A DNA stretch of 64,000 bases from Trema orientale (GCA_002914845.1 JXTC01000471.1:1-64000); one strand, 5' to 3'; counted from the first letter of the stretch, positions 23,341 to 36,467 are shown. Program-made: numbers and translations. Notes: generated by a model from the letters alone, not told the origin.

Positions 23341-26300
23341 ATGGCTCCTCCTTCTCTCTCTTCTCTCCTTCACTCACCTAACTCTCACTCCTCTTTTTCT
23401 TTCCCCAATCCTAACCCTAATCTCACCCACAGGTACACACTCCGTACCCCGCCGCGTACCCTAACCTTCCTGTCCACCTCCAACCGCAACCCCTCCCCCA
23501 CCGACCAGTCCTCGCCGGCGCCGGCCAAAAAGTCCATTGCCGTCGCGACGGGGGAGCTCTTCTTGGGCCTGGCGTCGCGGCTCATCAGTAGGCCCAGTCG
23601 AGGCCCAAATGGCGAGGAGGCGGCCTCGGTCGCCATGTTCGAGAACTATGGCGGCATAGACGGTGGTGGGACTAGCAAGGAGAGGATTGGGGCGGTCTTG
23701 GAGGACGAGATTGAGCCGGAGGTCGTGTGGGAGCAGCGCCTGAAGGATGTTGAGGCTGAGCGGCAGCGGCGCGTGGTGACCAGTCCCGGGTTCAGCTTCT
23801 CCGCCGCGGGCCTTCTCTTCCCTTATCACCTTGGGGTCGCTCAGTTTCTCATTGAGAATGGGTATATTAAGGTGGGTTTTCTCTGTCAACTCTGTTTCTT
23901 TTTTTTTTTCTTTTTTTTTTCCCTGAATGTGTAGGAGCGACTAATTTTAGATGATGGCGTAATTTTGCAACATTATATGAGATTCTGGTTGTGTTTGAGT
24001 GATTATTTTTACAAAATGGCCTGACTTTGTAAAAATCTGCGGAGATTCTGAATGTGTTCGAGTATTTATTTTCAGAAAATGGCTTAGTTCTCATAACATT
24101 TTAGGAAATTCTGATGTCTATTGAGTGTTTATTTTCACAAAATGGCATGAGTCTTGTACTACTATAGGAAATTCTGAATATGTTTGAGTGTTTAGTTTAA
24201 CAAAGTTGTTATATTCTTGTAACACTTTAGGAGATTCTGAATGGGTTTGAGTGTTTATTTTCATGAATGGCGTAATTCTTGTAACACTTTAGGAGATTTG
24301 GGATGTGTCTGAGCATTAATTTTGACAAAATGGCGTAATTCTTCCAAACTTTAGAAAATTCTGAAATGTGTTTGAGCATTAACTTTTAAAAAATGGCTTA
24401 ATTCTTGTAACACTTTAGAGCTTTTGAATTTGTAAGTGCTAATACTTTTAATAAGGTTATGGATTTTGGAGAACTCTTGTTCCTATTTGTTTGAAAATTG
24501 CTGATATGTTATGTTGAGCTTTAGAGACTTTTTATTAATGCTGAGTATGTGAAGTCTTCTATGTTGAAAGAATCTGCATTGCTTTGTTCTTGATACACAA
24601 TTACAATGTGCTTGGTCTGTCTTCGACTCTGTGCAATTCTTTTCTCAATGCAATAGATTGACTTGTAGTTTTGATTCATGGCTGTTGAAAGTTTGGAATA
24701 TACAGGGGATGTTTGCATGTAGTTTGGTGCTTGTGTTATGTTCTCTGGGATGATTTCTTGCAGACAATGTTATGTAATTGTGATGACCATGTTTTAACCA
24801 ACACACTCCCATGTTTATGTGGCCCACACACTCTTCTCACTTGCAAAGTGTGATCGTCTGAAAAACCAATGGTCATTGAGGCAATGTGTAATTAATTGGG
24901 GAACCAGTTATAATGGTTGTCATTGGTGATGCTTCGAGTGACAATATTGTGTTTTTAACTTTTTCTTCAGTGTGACTAGCATTCTGTTGCCATGTATATG
25001 TTTTTATCTTTCTGTTCTATTTATCTTTTTCTTCTCAGTTGAAGTTTTAATTATTCCTTTGTAAATTAGTGATTACAACATTTTAAAGTATGGCTTTTAT
25101 GTTGTAACTAGAATGTCTATTTAATTCAGGAAACCACACCATTAGCTGGTTCGTCAGCTGGGGCCATAGTCTGTGCGGTGATTGCTTCTGGAGCTAGTAT
25201 GGACGAGGCCTTGAAAGCTACTAAAATACTGGCAGAAGATTGTCGGAACAGAGGCACTGCATTTCGTCTTGGGGTATACCTTTACATAGTTGCTTGCACT
25301 AGTTAACTTCGGTTGACTTGCATCACTTTATTTATTCTGTTTCTGTGGATGAAACTTCATCCAAAGAGTTACATATTATGCCACACATTTAAGTCTTAGT
25401 CCATATTACAGGCTGTCCTTCGAGATGTTCTTGACAAGTTTCTGCCAGAGGATGCACATATAAGATCTAATGGACGTGTTCGTGGTAAGTGATTTGTTTG
25501 CATTACTCTGCGTTAAGACATGTAGTTGGTGCATTAGTCTGTGTCAGCTTGCTGGGAACATTTGATTGGTCCGTCTCGAAGAGATACATAAAAGGCATCA
25601 TGCTCTTTCATTTTTGAGAATAATAACTTCTTTTATTCATCTACTTTGATAAATTGATGACTATGAATTATATTGCTCATGTGGTACATACCTGTGTGAA
25701 TTATTGTATAAAAAAAGTTATTTCTGTACTTTGTGTGTTTGAGTTTATAAGGTATATGTCCGCAAGAATTCATGATTCTTGATATTGAATAAGAATATGC
25801 ACTTTCTAGGTTTTTATTGGAGACTTATGAAATCTGGCCATTCTTTTGAAAGTGTTTATGGCTCATAACCTGTTTGGCCAGTTGAACAAAAAAAGGTGCT
25901 TTAAGATGTTGTAATCAAACTAATTCGCCTAATCATCTTTAACTTGTTTGAACTTGGATCCATGTTGTATTATGATATACGTGAAAGGCTATTGTGATTC
26001 TCCAACACCTGAAAGATTTATATATTGATAGAGCCTGCTATGAGGGAAGCCACACAGCATAGACAAAAGGAAATAACACTAGGTATAACAATGAAATAAG
26101 ATGGCAAATTCACTGGGAATTATTTTTATTATGACAGGAGAGATACAAAGGGAAGGAATAGGCAATTCGAGAGGCCTAGCCTCACCTAGAGCTCAGCTCA
26201 GTACCAAGATCATTCTACAGACTCCCTGACCTCACCAAACCTCGCTTCCCCATATTTACACGCTCTCCCATTCAGCTCACCATTTACTCTAACCAAAACA

Positions 26301-29300
26301 TCCTCAAGTAAAAAGGCTAAAGTGCCCAGCCAGAATAGTCAAACCCAATGCCACTAATTTTCCTTCTTTCCCTTCCTAACATACGTGAACCATATTGGTG
26401 GTCTGTCATATGGTTCCTAAAAGAGACTTGAGGCTTTAAATCCTTTATTCTAATTGAAATAACAGATAGATCATGCCATTTTTTTATTTTTTATTTTTTA
26501 ATTAGGAAGTACAGCAATTAACGAATATATTATTAGATGTTTTAGACATTTTGAAGTGGCGAAACTCTTTTCTAGTTGGTTTTCAAACTATTCAATGAAC
26601 TTCTAGCTCACTATTATCAAGAAAGAACGAACTGCACTTTATAGTTGAGAGAATTATGAGTATCTTTGTCTGAGTTGAAATGGTTGCCCAGTACATTTTT
26701 GCTTTTTTTGTATGCGTTGAGAATTTATCAAGACAATCTTTAAGTAGATGTGACGTAGCAGTAAAAGTGAAAGAAGAGAGAAAGAGATTTTAGAGAAAGA
26801 ACAAAGAAATTAGAGAAAGAAGAAAGAATTTAGAGAGAGAGAATTCTAAAAATAGAATATCTGAATAGTTGTATTTCATAAGTCAAGTTTGAATTACCGT
26901 GAGACTAGAGAAACTTATTAATAGATAAGCATAGAACACAAACTAGGAAAGTAGACTAGAGCAAGCAATTGACATAAATAGGAAACTAACAACTAGTTAC
27001 TCAAAATTAAAATAACCTAATAAAACATATAAGATAGCATATGCCTAGTTTCTATATTAACGCCTAACATAGGTGCATAAATATTGCTTAGAAGCTTCAT
27101 CAAGATGCCAATAGAAAGTTGATCAGTTTGGTTTGAGAAGAATGTTGGGTATGCTAGATGTCTAAGGCTCCAAGCCCACACTTCATATTCAACAGTGATC
27201 GAAGTGTTGGCATACTGTTTTTTCAACTATCTTGAGCTTTTGATTTTTCAAATCACTATCATGCTTCTGGCTAATAGTTGTATTTTTATTCACAGTTGCT
27301 GTAACCCAGATTCTCTGGAGGCCCAGAGGGTTATTAGTGGATAAGTTTGACTCCAAAGAAGATCTTATTAATGCAGTTTTTACTTCTTCCTTCATTCCAG
27401 GGTATTATTTTCTTACTGTTTTGTCTTGCAATATCTTCCGTCATGTTTTCAATAATAAGTGGTACTGAAATTATACTTCATTGCAGATATCTTGCACCAA
27501 GGCCAGCAACATTTTTCCGGAAACGACTTTGCATCGATGGAGGTTTAACCTTGTTTATGCCCCCAACATCTGCTAAACAAACGGTATTTGCATGAGATGC
27601 TTTTAGTTACGAAATTTGTGGACGCTATTCTTTCCAAGTTTCTAACATTAAAACAGCTAGTAAGCTGATGTTCTGAGGCTTGTATGTTGTTTCCTTGAAT
27701 ATAATCCATCAGTCAGTGAAGTTCGCTTGATGAAAATATTGTGTTCTACTTGAAAAAACTTGAATAACCTTGTTACTTGAATCACTTTGTGAGTTGCATC
27801 ATTTAGTATAGGGATATATTGTAGCAACAAAGGCATAGAGGCTAGGTATATTACAAAATGCAGATTGAAATCCTTAGGTTTTTTGTTTTAAAATTAATAG
27901 TTCTAAGTTTCATCTTTTGAAACGTAATAAATTGCTGTCATTTGAATCACTCACATGATTTATCTGTTTGGAGTAAAAATCTAAAAGTTAATGTTAAACA
28001 ATAATTAATTAAACTTGACAACAATTAATTAGAGGTAAGTAAATATGTGAGCGGTGTGAAACCATCTCCACGTGTTAAGCAGAAAAAAGAGGGATTTAAA
28101 TGAATACCACACATTCATAGAATAAGCAGGAAAAGTAAATTGCAGGACTAGTAGTAATACTGGAAGTTGGTATTTAAATGAGAAATATAAACTACAGAAA
28201 ATAAAAAATGTGAATGGTTGCAATGACACTTGTCACAAGTAGAACATAGAAGAAAATAATGTGAGAAACTACTCACATGTAGAAAATGGAAATAAAATTA
28301 TGTGAGTAGTCTCAATGAGAAACGACACTTCTATCGTGTGGACCAAGAAATTAAATAAACGTGCAAAATATAAGAAAAATGGATCAAAAACATAAAGAAC
28401 ATGGAAAAATGGGGCAAGTAGCTCAATAACTTTCAGATTTTATTCTTGACCTTGTTTAGCTTCTACGTAAATTTTTGTTATTTAAAATGACAGGTATAAC
28501 TAAAAGAAAAAAAATATGAAAAGAAAGAGAGAAAAGGGAGTTTAGTGGTAGCTGATTGGTGTTACATATAACTACTGAGAAAGATAAACTAATTCTATAC
28601 TAGGATTCGTGGCTGTTTTGAGTTAGAAAAATAGGTGAAAAGTAATAACTTGACAAGGGGACTTATGTAAGGTAGATGAAATATTCTAAAGTGAGAAATT
28701 CTTCTGTTGGCTTATTAATCGGGTGATTTTGGAGGACTTTGAAGAGAATTAAAATGTGTGAAAGTAAAGAGAAGAGAAGAGAGAAAGGAGTCAAGAATTT
28801 TAAGTAGCTCTTGTATATATTGTCTAGAAGAGGTAGGATAATGGCTAGAGATTGAAGAGAGTTCTGTTTCTTTTTTGTATCTGAGGATGTTGGAATTTGT
28901 CTCTTTGAATTGGGTTAGGCTTTCTCTATCTATGGGCAGCTGAGTCTTGGAGTGCAATTAAAAAAGCTTGCTGAGCTGGCGGCTTTGAGAAAGTGGAGAA
29001 CTTGAGCCCCTTCTTGGGCTGGCAACGGGCGCATACTTCTTCAGGAAGCTAACTGGCAAGCTTAAATTCCGCCACTCACTCAAAAAGTCATCTACAAGTT
29101 ATAGCTGCTTTAGGGTCTTTCTTCAATAGGTTTTAGGGAAATTTTCATTACTTTACACCTTATAGCTTGAGAGAGACGAATGATCTTTTGTAGTCCGACA
29201 AGTACAGCTCCGTATTGAGTGATGATTAATAATTTAATACTCTCCGAACTCTTCTTTTTCTTCAGCTTCTTATTTCCCGTAGCCTCACTTGTGCAATCTA

Positions 29301-29697
29301 GCTACTAAATAAAAACATGAATCAAATTTACCCCAAAATATTGTAGATTCTAAATATTGTTTCATTGCAGGTTCGTGTATGTGCTTTTCCAGCCAGTCGC
29401 TTGGGATTGGAAGGGATCGGGATCAGTCCAGACTGCAATCCTGAAAATAGGGCTAGCCCTCGGGAGGTAACCTTCTCATTCGGTTTGAGTCATACTCTTT
29501 CCTTGAGGATAAGCTTATAATTGTTTTGTCCGCCAACATTTCAGCTTTTCAATTGGGCACTTGAACCTGCAGAAGATCATATTCTTGACCGGCTCTTTGA
29601 ACTTGGATACCAAGATGCAGCAGTATGGGCTAAGGAGAACCCAGTTAGTGAATTAGTTGATGGCGGTCCCGTAGTTGGTAATGGCTTAGCACAATAA
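23341..29697 (+). CDS. Patatin-like phospholipase, adiponutrin type, probably plastidial
   Basis: Seven coding exons join in frame to 399 aa: 23341-23871, 25130-25273, 25412-25484, 27296-27401, 27487-27583, 29371-29466 and 29545-29697, all with GT-AG introns. The patatin domain starts near residue 150. It has an oxyanion region SAAGLLFPYHLG (154-165), the nucleophile elbow GSSAG (Ser about 186) and the catalytic Asp in CIDGG (Asp about 302), which together form the Ser-Asp dyad of this lipid acyl-hydrolase family. FDSKEDLINAVFTSSFIP is like the animal PNPLA branch. The N-terminus (MAPPSLSSLL and a Ser/Pro/Thr-rich stretch) looks like a transit peptide. An in-frame ATG at 23251 would add 30 residues (429 aa) and has a good AACAATG context; 23341 is preferred because of the transit-peptide form and the TATA position. 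Substrate and physiological role cannot be read from sequence. Confidence 0.9.
23944..24425 (+). repeat. Intronic minisatellite of about 63 bp, seven to eight units
   Basis: Intron 1 of the patatin-like gene contains diverged tandem copies of a unit of about 63 bp. Each has GAGATTCTGAATGTGTTTGA, a TTTATTTTCACAAAATGGCG block and TTCTTGTAACACTTTAG. Units differ by several substitutions, so the array is not recent. Confidence 0.85.
26751..27102 (-). mobile_element. Solo gypsy LTR in intron 3 of the patatin-like gene
   Basis: On the plus strand it starts TGACGTAGCAG and ends CTTCATCA, the reverse complement of the LTR type at 33921. It shares the blocks CTGAATAGTTGTAT, ACTAGTTACTCAAA and ACGCCTAACATA. 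The 5-bp duplication AGATG is perfect (26746-26750 and 27103-27107). It lies in antisense orientation to the gene, 193 bp before exon 4. Confidence 0.92.
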
Positions 29698-32600
29698 TTC
29701 ATACTAAATGGTCCCTTTTTGACCTAAAACATGCATGAACTTATGGAATTGTCTCGCCTGCAAACGATAGTCTTCAATATCAGGTCAGATAATCGAATTT
29801 TCCTGTTTTCATATGACCATTGTTTTTTATTGTAAATGGCTGGGACCAAAATGACTGGTAAACTAGAATATATTGTATAGAGAACTCTATAATTCTTTGT
29901 ACAGTACATTAGATATCAAAGGAGCAAGAAGAATAAAAAAGAGGGCAAATTACGGAGTCTTTCTTTACTATGTTCAGTTTTAGTCATCTTAGTAGCACTG
30001 TCAGGCTGGGGACAGAGGAAGTAGTGGAAGTTATTTTGTAGAAGATCAAGTTAGTTACTTTCCATATTGGTCCTCGGTTATGATGATGATCCTGACGCAG
30101 TATCCTATATCCATTGCACAAAAGATTTGGTGAAATTTACTCTACTTTTGTCCTAGTCTGCTTTATCTCATTGAAAATTCGAGTGCAAATTTTACATTAT
30201 CATGTGATAATGTTTGTAAACAGAAGTTATTTCTTTTTAACTAAAAAGAGGAAGGAAAGGAGGGGAGAAAAAAGAAAAAAAAGAAAAAAACAAGGGAAGA
30301 ACCATGTTTGATGCCCATAACTAAGGGACATTTTGCCAGGGATAGTCTGCCAGTAGTACGTGATGTTAATGTTCTGCGAGAACAAAAGTAATAAACAAAT
30401 TTGAGGAAACATGATAAAAATTGTGACGATTCAAAAACATTTGTTCTTGGTAGGACAGAGTTTTGTGCAATATTGCAAAATTTCCCTATAGTTAAATTAT
30501 AAAAGGGGATCTTCGGATTGTGCCGTAATTTACACATATTTTTGTGTAGTAGATTAGACAATTGTACTCTTGGTACCAAATCCTGTAAACTTTTCTCGAA
30601 GCTGTTTTCTTATAACTGTGAAACTCGTTTGAAGTTGTAATTGGAGCTTGTGTAGCTCTTGCTAGGTTTCTTGTTGATGCGTTCTAGATTTTTTGATAAA
30701 AGTTCTAGAGTTTGGTAGGTACCAGAGCCCAGGCTTGAACTCTAAACCAAACAAGCCAAGAAAAAAAAATCCATGAAAAGAATAATTTCAACTAAAAAAA
30801 GAAGAAATAAGAAAAAAAGTACCAAAAAGAAAAGACATTTATGTTCCGTGTTTATGCAACCCATCTCCGTAGTTTATGAACTCTAAAGGAGTATATATCT
30901 CTTTTTACATTTTGTTATATTACCTTTTTAAATTTTGTTACGTTTCTGTGTAAATACCCCATTAATTGACCATACATTTGATTTGTAAATTACTACATTA
31001 TCTTCATGCACTCCAATTTGTGGAGTTGACTAATTACCATATATTTTTGATGTCCGGATATGTAGTTGTAGGCTTGTAGCAGTGTGGAAATTTCAGACCA
31101 CAAAGCGAAAAATCATGTAGTCATAGGCGAAGCTTTCTTTGTCTAGCTCTAGCATCTTACCTGCAATGCTTTTGTGGACCCAAAACGGATTTCATGGGAA
31201 AAGTGCTTCGTTGAGGCAACACTTTACAAACCATTCTATTTTGTCAGTTTGGTAATTTGACTAAATATTTTGCATCAACAAGATAAAACTTTTGTAAGGT
31301 TGGTTTTATGCAGCTAACACCATTGTTTAATTGAAATACATATTATCAAGCAAAAGTTATAGGCTATAAAAGAACGCTAGCAATTTTAACGGGGTTTGCC
31401 CATGCATACATCCACGGGACCATATCCAATAAAATCTACTAAGCAAAATGATATACAAACATAGGACTTAAATAATGTAATCTGGAACTCCCTTCTAGCT
31501 GATTCAATTTGCTGAATCTCTAAGTTCGAGTAACAGACCCATAATTTACTGAGTTCCCGCTGGTGAAGATCCAGCTGAGCCCCGTTCAACAGGTAAGTAC
31601 AAATATATTTGCTTTTAGAGTATTATATCAGTATGTAACGAAAAATGCATCTTACCTGCTATTTGAGCGTTATATTTTGGCTAAGTGGCTAACAATACGG
31701 TTTTTTTTTTTCTTTCGATCAAGATGAACAGTATAATTTTTAGGCAAACAAAAATCTTTTTTCTTAATTAATCAGAAAAATATTTGATTTTATGAACTAG
31801 CTTATCCATATATTTTTTACAATAATCCTTTTTATACCGAAAAAAAAATCCTTCGTTTTTTAATCTTAGAATATAAATTTATATTTAAAACATCAATTAT
31901 AAATAATACTATAATATGTTTAGCTCAAAAAATAAAAGTAAAAAAAAAAACAAATAAAAAAAACACATGCAGGAGGGACGTGCCTAAAACGTGTATATAT
32001 ATATATATATGGATATCTTTATTTTGGAGTCCTTCAAAATATATATACATATATCTATATTTTGGTGCCAAATAAGATTGAAAATACTTGAAAGGAAAAG
32101 AAGAATCAATAAACTTGCTAGTATTTACTACATTTGTGAAATTTCATAGAACCCAAGAATAATTAGAGCGTAATGGGTTTCATAAAACCTTGGTCCCATA
32201 TAGACTCGCAGTACTATCCTACTTTACATGTCATGCTAATGCAGTTGAATAAATATTTGCAGCAACAATCTCATATATCAATAGACACATAAACTGAAGT
32301 TAACTTCTGTTAGCATCATCCTCCATCGTTAGCAATTCTCAAATATGCTTATTCATTATTAATCTTATAACGTAATTGCAACATGAAGCATTATTCACAA
32401 AAATATAACTTATGACATCATATCAACCAAGCATAGTAAAACAACCATATAGGTTACAAGATAAAAGCCTATATACAATTTAACAACTCATGCATCCCTA
32501 TATTGTATTTGTGTCTTTACTTATTAAATATGCTGAAAAATAAAGGTAAACAGGCATGAATGTCTTTAAGTTCTCACTCGCTCGTTCTCGAGTGATTCAC

Positions 32601-33689
32601 TAATCTATACAGTAAAAACATAACCATAAACACAATTCTCAAGTCAAAATAGAGCCCAAGATAATAAATTAAGATAAATCTATCTAGACAAGTTTCATAT
32701 ATTAAGAAACACAAGCTCAATAAATAGATAAATAAAACTCAAACGAGGACATATACTTGATAACGTACAAAGTCAAAATCTAACTTTCTCAACTCCTATC
32801 TAAACTTTATTTACAAACAAAGGAACAGTTATATTAACATAATTAATTAACTTAAGAGTTGTAATCAAGGACTCAAATACATAATTACTGAAATTCTAAG
32901 TCTACCATTATGTCTATTAGGACATTTTAACTACATTGAGACCTTAATGAGTCAAATTAGATTTTTCTTTTAAATCCAAATCTTGCTTAGATTATTAATA
33001 ATACCACCTAATCATATCATTACCAAGAGCCAAAACCAAAGATACCATCGACACTTACATTTTTTGTACTCACAGATTCTAGGCAGAACTCAAAATCCTA
33101 TTTTTGGAGGCATTATATAACACATTTCATAATTATTTATTGGTCATAAAGTGGCCTGTAGTTAGAACCAAAATTCTAACTAGGGTGAAAATTGATAATT
33201 CAACTTGAAAAATACATATTTTCCTGTACAAATATGACTATTGAGTGATTCAAAATCCTACATGACCGTTAATAAGTGTAATTTATGCTCCTAAATCAGT
33301 TTCTATAATTTAAATCCAAAAAGTTCTCAAGAGATGAAAACATACCGATTGCTGACAGGAGAAGTCTTAAAATTATTTTGTTTCTTTTTTTTTCCTCTTT
33401 TTTTTTCGGCACATGCTCAATTTTAAAAAAAGTCATTGTAAATCATATAACACTTGAATTTATGTAATCTTGGTCTTCTTAGATTGTTTAATGAACGTAG
33501 ATTAACATACTAGAAACACATATTCAATTAGCTATAGCAACCCATGTAAGACTTCTATCATTTACTCACAGATAAGAAAACAAGAACTTCAAAACTATAT
33601 GTTATAGTCAAGTTTTTCTTGTTATAAATGCTACGCAAATCTAATTTTTAATTACATAAAAATAAAACAATGTTGAAAACATGCTTAAA
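29698..33689. other. 3' flank of the patatin-like gene and AT-rich intergenic DNA
   Basis: The first few hundred bases should hold the 3' untranslated region. A purine-rich tract lies at 30240-30300. A minus-strand frame at 31386-31589 and a good donor-like CAACAGGTAAGTAC ending that stretch on the plus strand (near 31588-31600) were seen, but no domain supports an exon. From 32000 to 33680 the DNA has no recognisable gene and may include old LTR sequence. Confidence 0.45.
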
Positions 33690-33915
33690 GTTTATATGGT
33701 CAAAGAGAACAAAGTTGCTCAAATTTATATGGAATAAGTTATATTTTTAGGACATGTGATATTTGAGAATGAAATTTTAGTTTATCAAGGAAAAAATAAA
33801 ATATTAAATAATTGGTCTGGACCGATTAATGTGTCAGAAGTTAGAAGCTTCTTAGGATTGGTTGGTTATTATCAAAAATTCGTTAAAAGATTTTCAAGAG
33901 TAGCTACTCCATTGA

Positions 33916-33920
33916 CAATG
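33916..33920. repeat. Target-site duplication CAATG, left copy
   Basis: It is identical to 39879-39883, immediately outside the two LTRs of the inserted gypsy element. Confidence 0.95.
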
Positions 33921-34291
33921 TGATGGAGATCATACATCTACTTTCCGTACTTATGTTAGGCGTAAATATAGAAAGTAGATATTTAGCTATTTAATTATTT
34001 TATTAGGTATTATTTAAAATTTGAGTAACTAGTTTGTTATTTCCCTTTTATGTTTGTTTTCAGAATATGTCAGTTTCCTAGTTTTGTCTAAGAGCTTCTC
34101 TATAAATAAGCTCTTCTATATTCATTATTTTTCAGACTTGATTAATGATATACAACTATTCAGAAATTCTCTCTCTAATATTCTTCTTCTCTCTCTAAAG
34201 TTCTTCTTCTTCTTCTCTAAATTCTTCCTAAATTCCTCTCTTTCTCTTCTCTTTCTCATCTATTCTAAATTTTCACTCTTGTTCTACATCA
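33921..34291 (+). repeat. 5' LTR of the gypsy element
   Basis: It begins TGATGGAGATCATAC and ends TTCTACATCA. A TATA box (TATAAATA, 34101-34108) lies between the inverted octamers AAGAGCTT (34090-34097) and AAGCTCTT (34108-34115). A CT-rich tract follows. Solo relatives are at 11509 and 26751. Confidence 0.95.
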
Positions 34292-34292
34292 A

Positions 34293-34306
34293 TTGGTATC
34301 ACAGCC
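34293..34306 (+). other. Primer-binding site of the gypsy element
   Basis: TTGGTATCACAGCC begins one base after the 5' LTR and resembles the TGGTATCAGAGC site for initiator methionine tRNA, with one change. Confidence 0.85.
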
Positions 34307-34609
34307 TCGTTCAATTTCCTTTGTCTGAATTGATTTTTCTCAACTGAAATCTCCCCAAATTTTTTTTCTCTTGTCCTAGTTTAGTCCTTTTTTCTTGTGT
34401 TTATTTTCTTCCAAAAAAATAAAAAAAAAATAAAAATTCACATATTTAAAAAAAAAAGTTTTGTTTTATTTTTTTTTAGGACTTTCCTTATATAATTGTT
34501 TTCATTAGATTTTCCTTCATATTGTGTGCGTCTTTGCTTGATTTATTTTTCTCATTAGTTAATACAATTCTAGTCTTGTCTCAGTATCACTTTCGTTTTC
34601 TTTTTCACC

Positions 34610-36467
34610 ATGCCTATGACTGTGAAAGACCTTGTAAGCCTTGTTGAAAATGTTGAGAATCGTCAAGATCAACATGATAAAAGATTTGATAAAATTGAAA
34701 ATATACTTCAAGATCAACATGATAAAAGATTTGATAAAATTGAAAATATACTTCAAACTCTTACCGATGCAATTGCCAAATATAACACCAGAATGGACAA
34801 TATGGATGAAGAAATTGGACAAATCAGTCGTAATACTGAAAAACATTCACAGTCTGATCCTGTTTTTGTGTCCAATGTCTCTCCAAAGTCTAGTTCTCTC
34901 ACTCATCCTAAAGACACTAAACACCACCCTTCAGGCTTATTACCCACCCCAACTGGTCCCATTCATATAGGCCAATCCAGCGCTTCTTCTCCGATTGTCG
35001 ATGCCTATCTCGACACTTACAATGCTCCTGAGCCTATTCCTTCACCTCGTCCCACCCATCATCCTAGGCACATCGAACCTCAGGATAGACAATCTCACTA
35101 TCAAGCACCCAGACATACTTATGCTGACGATCCAGTTAGGAACGTTAAGTTGAATGCTCCAGAGTTTGATGGTAGGTTTGACCCCTCTACTTTTTTACGT
35201 TGGTTGGACTAGATCGACGAATACTTTGATTGGTATAGCATGACTGAGGCTCAGCGCATTAGTATGGTTAGGATTAAGTTAGTGGGTGATGCAAAATATT
35301 TTTGGAAAACTGTTGTTCGAGATGTTGACCTTAGATGTCGTCCACCCATTCTAACTTGGGATGAAATGAGAGATGTTCTTAAGACTAAATACGTACCACC
35401 TTACTATACGAATGAGTTGTTAGATCAATTTCTTACCCTTCGGCAAAACAACTCTACAGTTAGTACGTATACGTCCCAATTTGAGTCTTTGAGGGTCTGA
35501 TGTGAGGTTAATGAAGAAGAGAGGGTTCTTATTTCTAGGTTTATCACTGGACTTAAGTCCGATCTTAAGTGTGAGGTTAGAGTTCGTCCCCTATATACTT
35601 TAGCTGACGCTTATCAGTCAGCCTTAAGAGTATGAAAGGTACCTTAATTCTGACCCTAGGCGTGCCACTTTTCAGCCCTCTAGTCGCACTAGTACCTATC
35701 CTAGGTCTAGCTTTAGTTCTCCAGCTACCACTTCTAAGCCGCCAATAGGGTCTACACGTAGTGTCCCTTCCCAGGCTTTGGATAAGAATACATCACAAGT
35801 ATCTTCTAGCTCTCGCCCTTATACGACCCAAATAGAGTGTCACCATTGTCATGCCAAAGGTCATATAGCTTTTCGTTGTCCAAAACGTGCTTCAGTCCTT
35901 GACTGTGAGGATGATTCCCAACCTAAGGATGATAATGAACTTTTGGTGATAGATCCTTTAGAGCCTGATTATGAGGATGATCCTTCTGTGATGTATGAGG
36001 ATGACTCTCCCAATGATGAGGAATACCTTTCTGTTATGAGGTGCATTTTGTCTATTCCTAGTGATAGTGATTCGTGGAAACGCACTACTATTTTTCATAC
36101 TTTTGTTCCACTCAACCAGAAACTATGTAAATTAGTCATGGATGGGGTTAGTTCCATGAACATAGTTTCTAAGACTGCAGTTGATAGATTTGGCCTTAAT
36201 CCTCGTCCATTTAAGGTCTCTTGGGTAGATAAGACTTCTTTACCTATTAAAGAGCGTTGCCTCGTTACACTTAAGATTGGATCATATTCTGATGATATTT
36301 ACTGTGAAGTTTTACCTATGCAAGTTGGTCATCTTTTGTTAGGTCGTCCTTGGTTATATGATAATGATGTGAAACACTGTGGCCATGCCAACACGTATAG
36401 ATTTACCCATAATAAGACAACCATTCTTTTGCGACCTGCAAAGCCTGTACTCGAGCCCGCCCATTAG
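34610..36467 (+). pseudogene. Gypsy gag and protease region, disabled
   Basis: The gag starts at ATG 34610. A coiled-coil-like N-terminus carries a perfect 45-bp tandem duplication (34664-34708 and 34709-34753), which repeats QDQHDKRFDKIENIL. The capsid-like part contains NAPEFDGRFDPSTFLRWLD, is cut by TAG at 35210, and resumes with EYFDWYSMTEAQR. A second stop (TGA, 35498) and a frame change near 35630 follow. A CCHC zinc knuckle, CHHCHAKGHIAFRC, is intact near 35840. The protease segment reads VMDGVSSMNIVS where an active site of D-S/T-G form is expected, so the catalytic triplet looks damaged. Confidence 0.88.

Noticed and set aside
23385..23889. Minus-strand frames overlapping exon 1 of the patatin-like gene
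   Set aside because: They are antisense shadows of a GC-rich exon whose plus strand encodes a recognised protein with proper splice sites.
30715..30765. tRNA-like GGTACCAGAGCCCAGG-GAACTC stretch
   Set aside because: A B-box-like inverse can be seen, but no A box or cloverleaf could be built.
31386..31589. Minus-strand frame of 67 codons, possible exon
   Set aside because: No domain was recognised and no acceptor lies at its start. A donor-like site exists only on the opposite strand.
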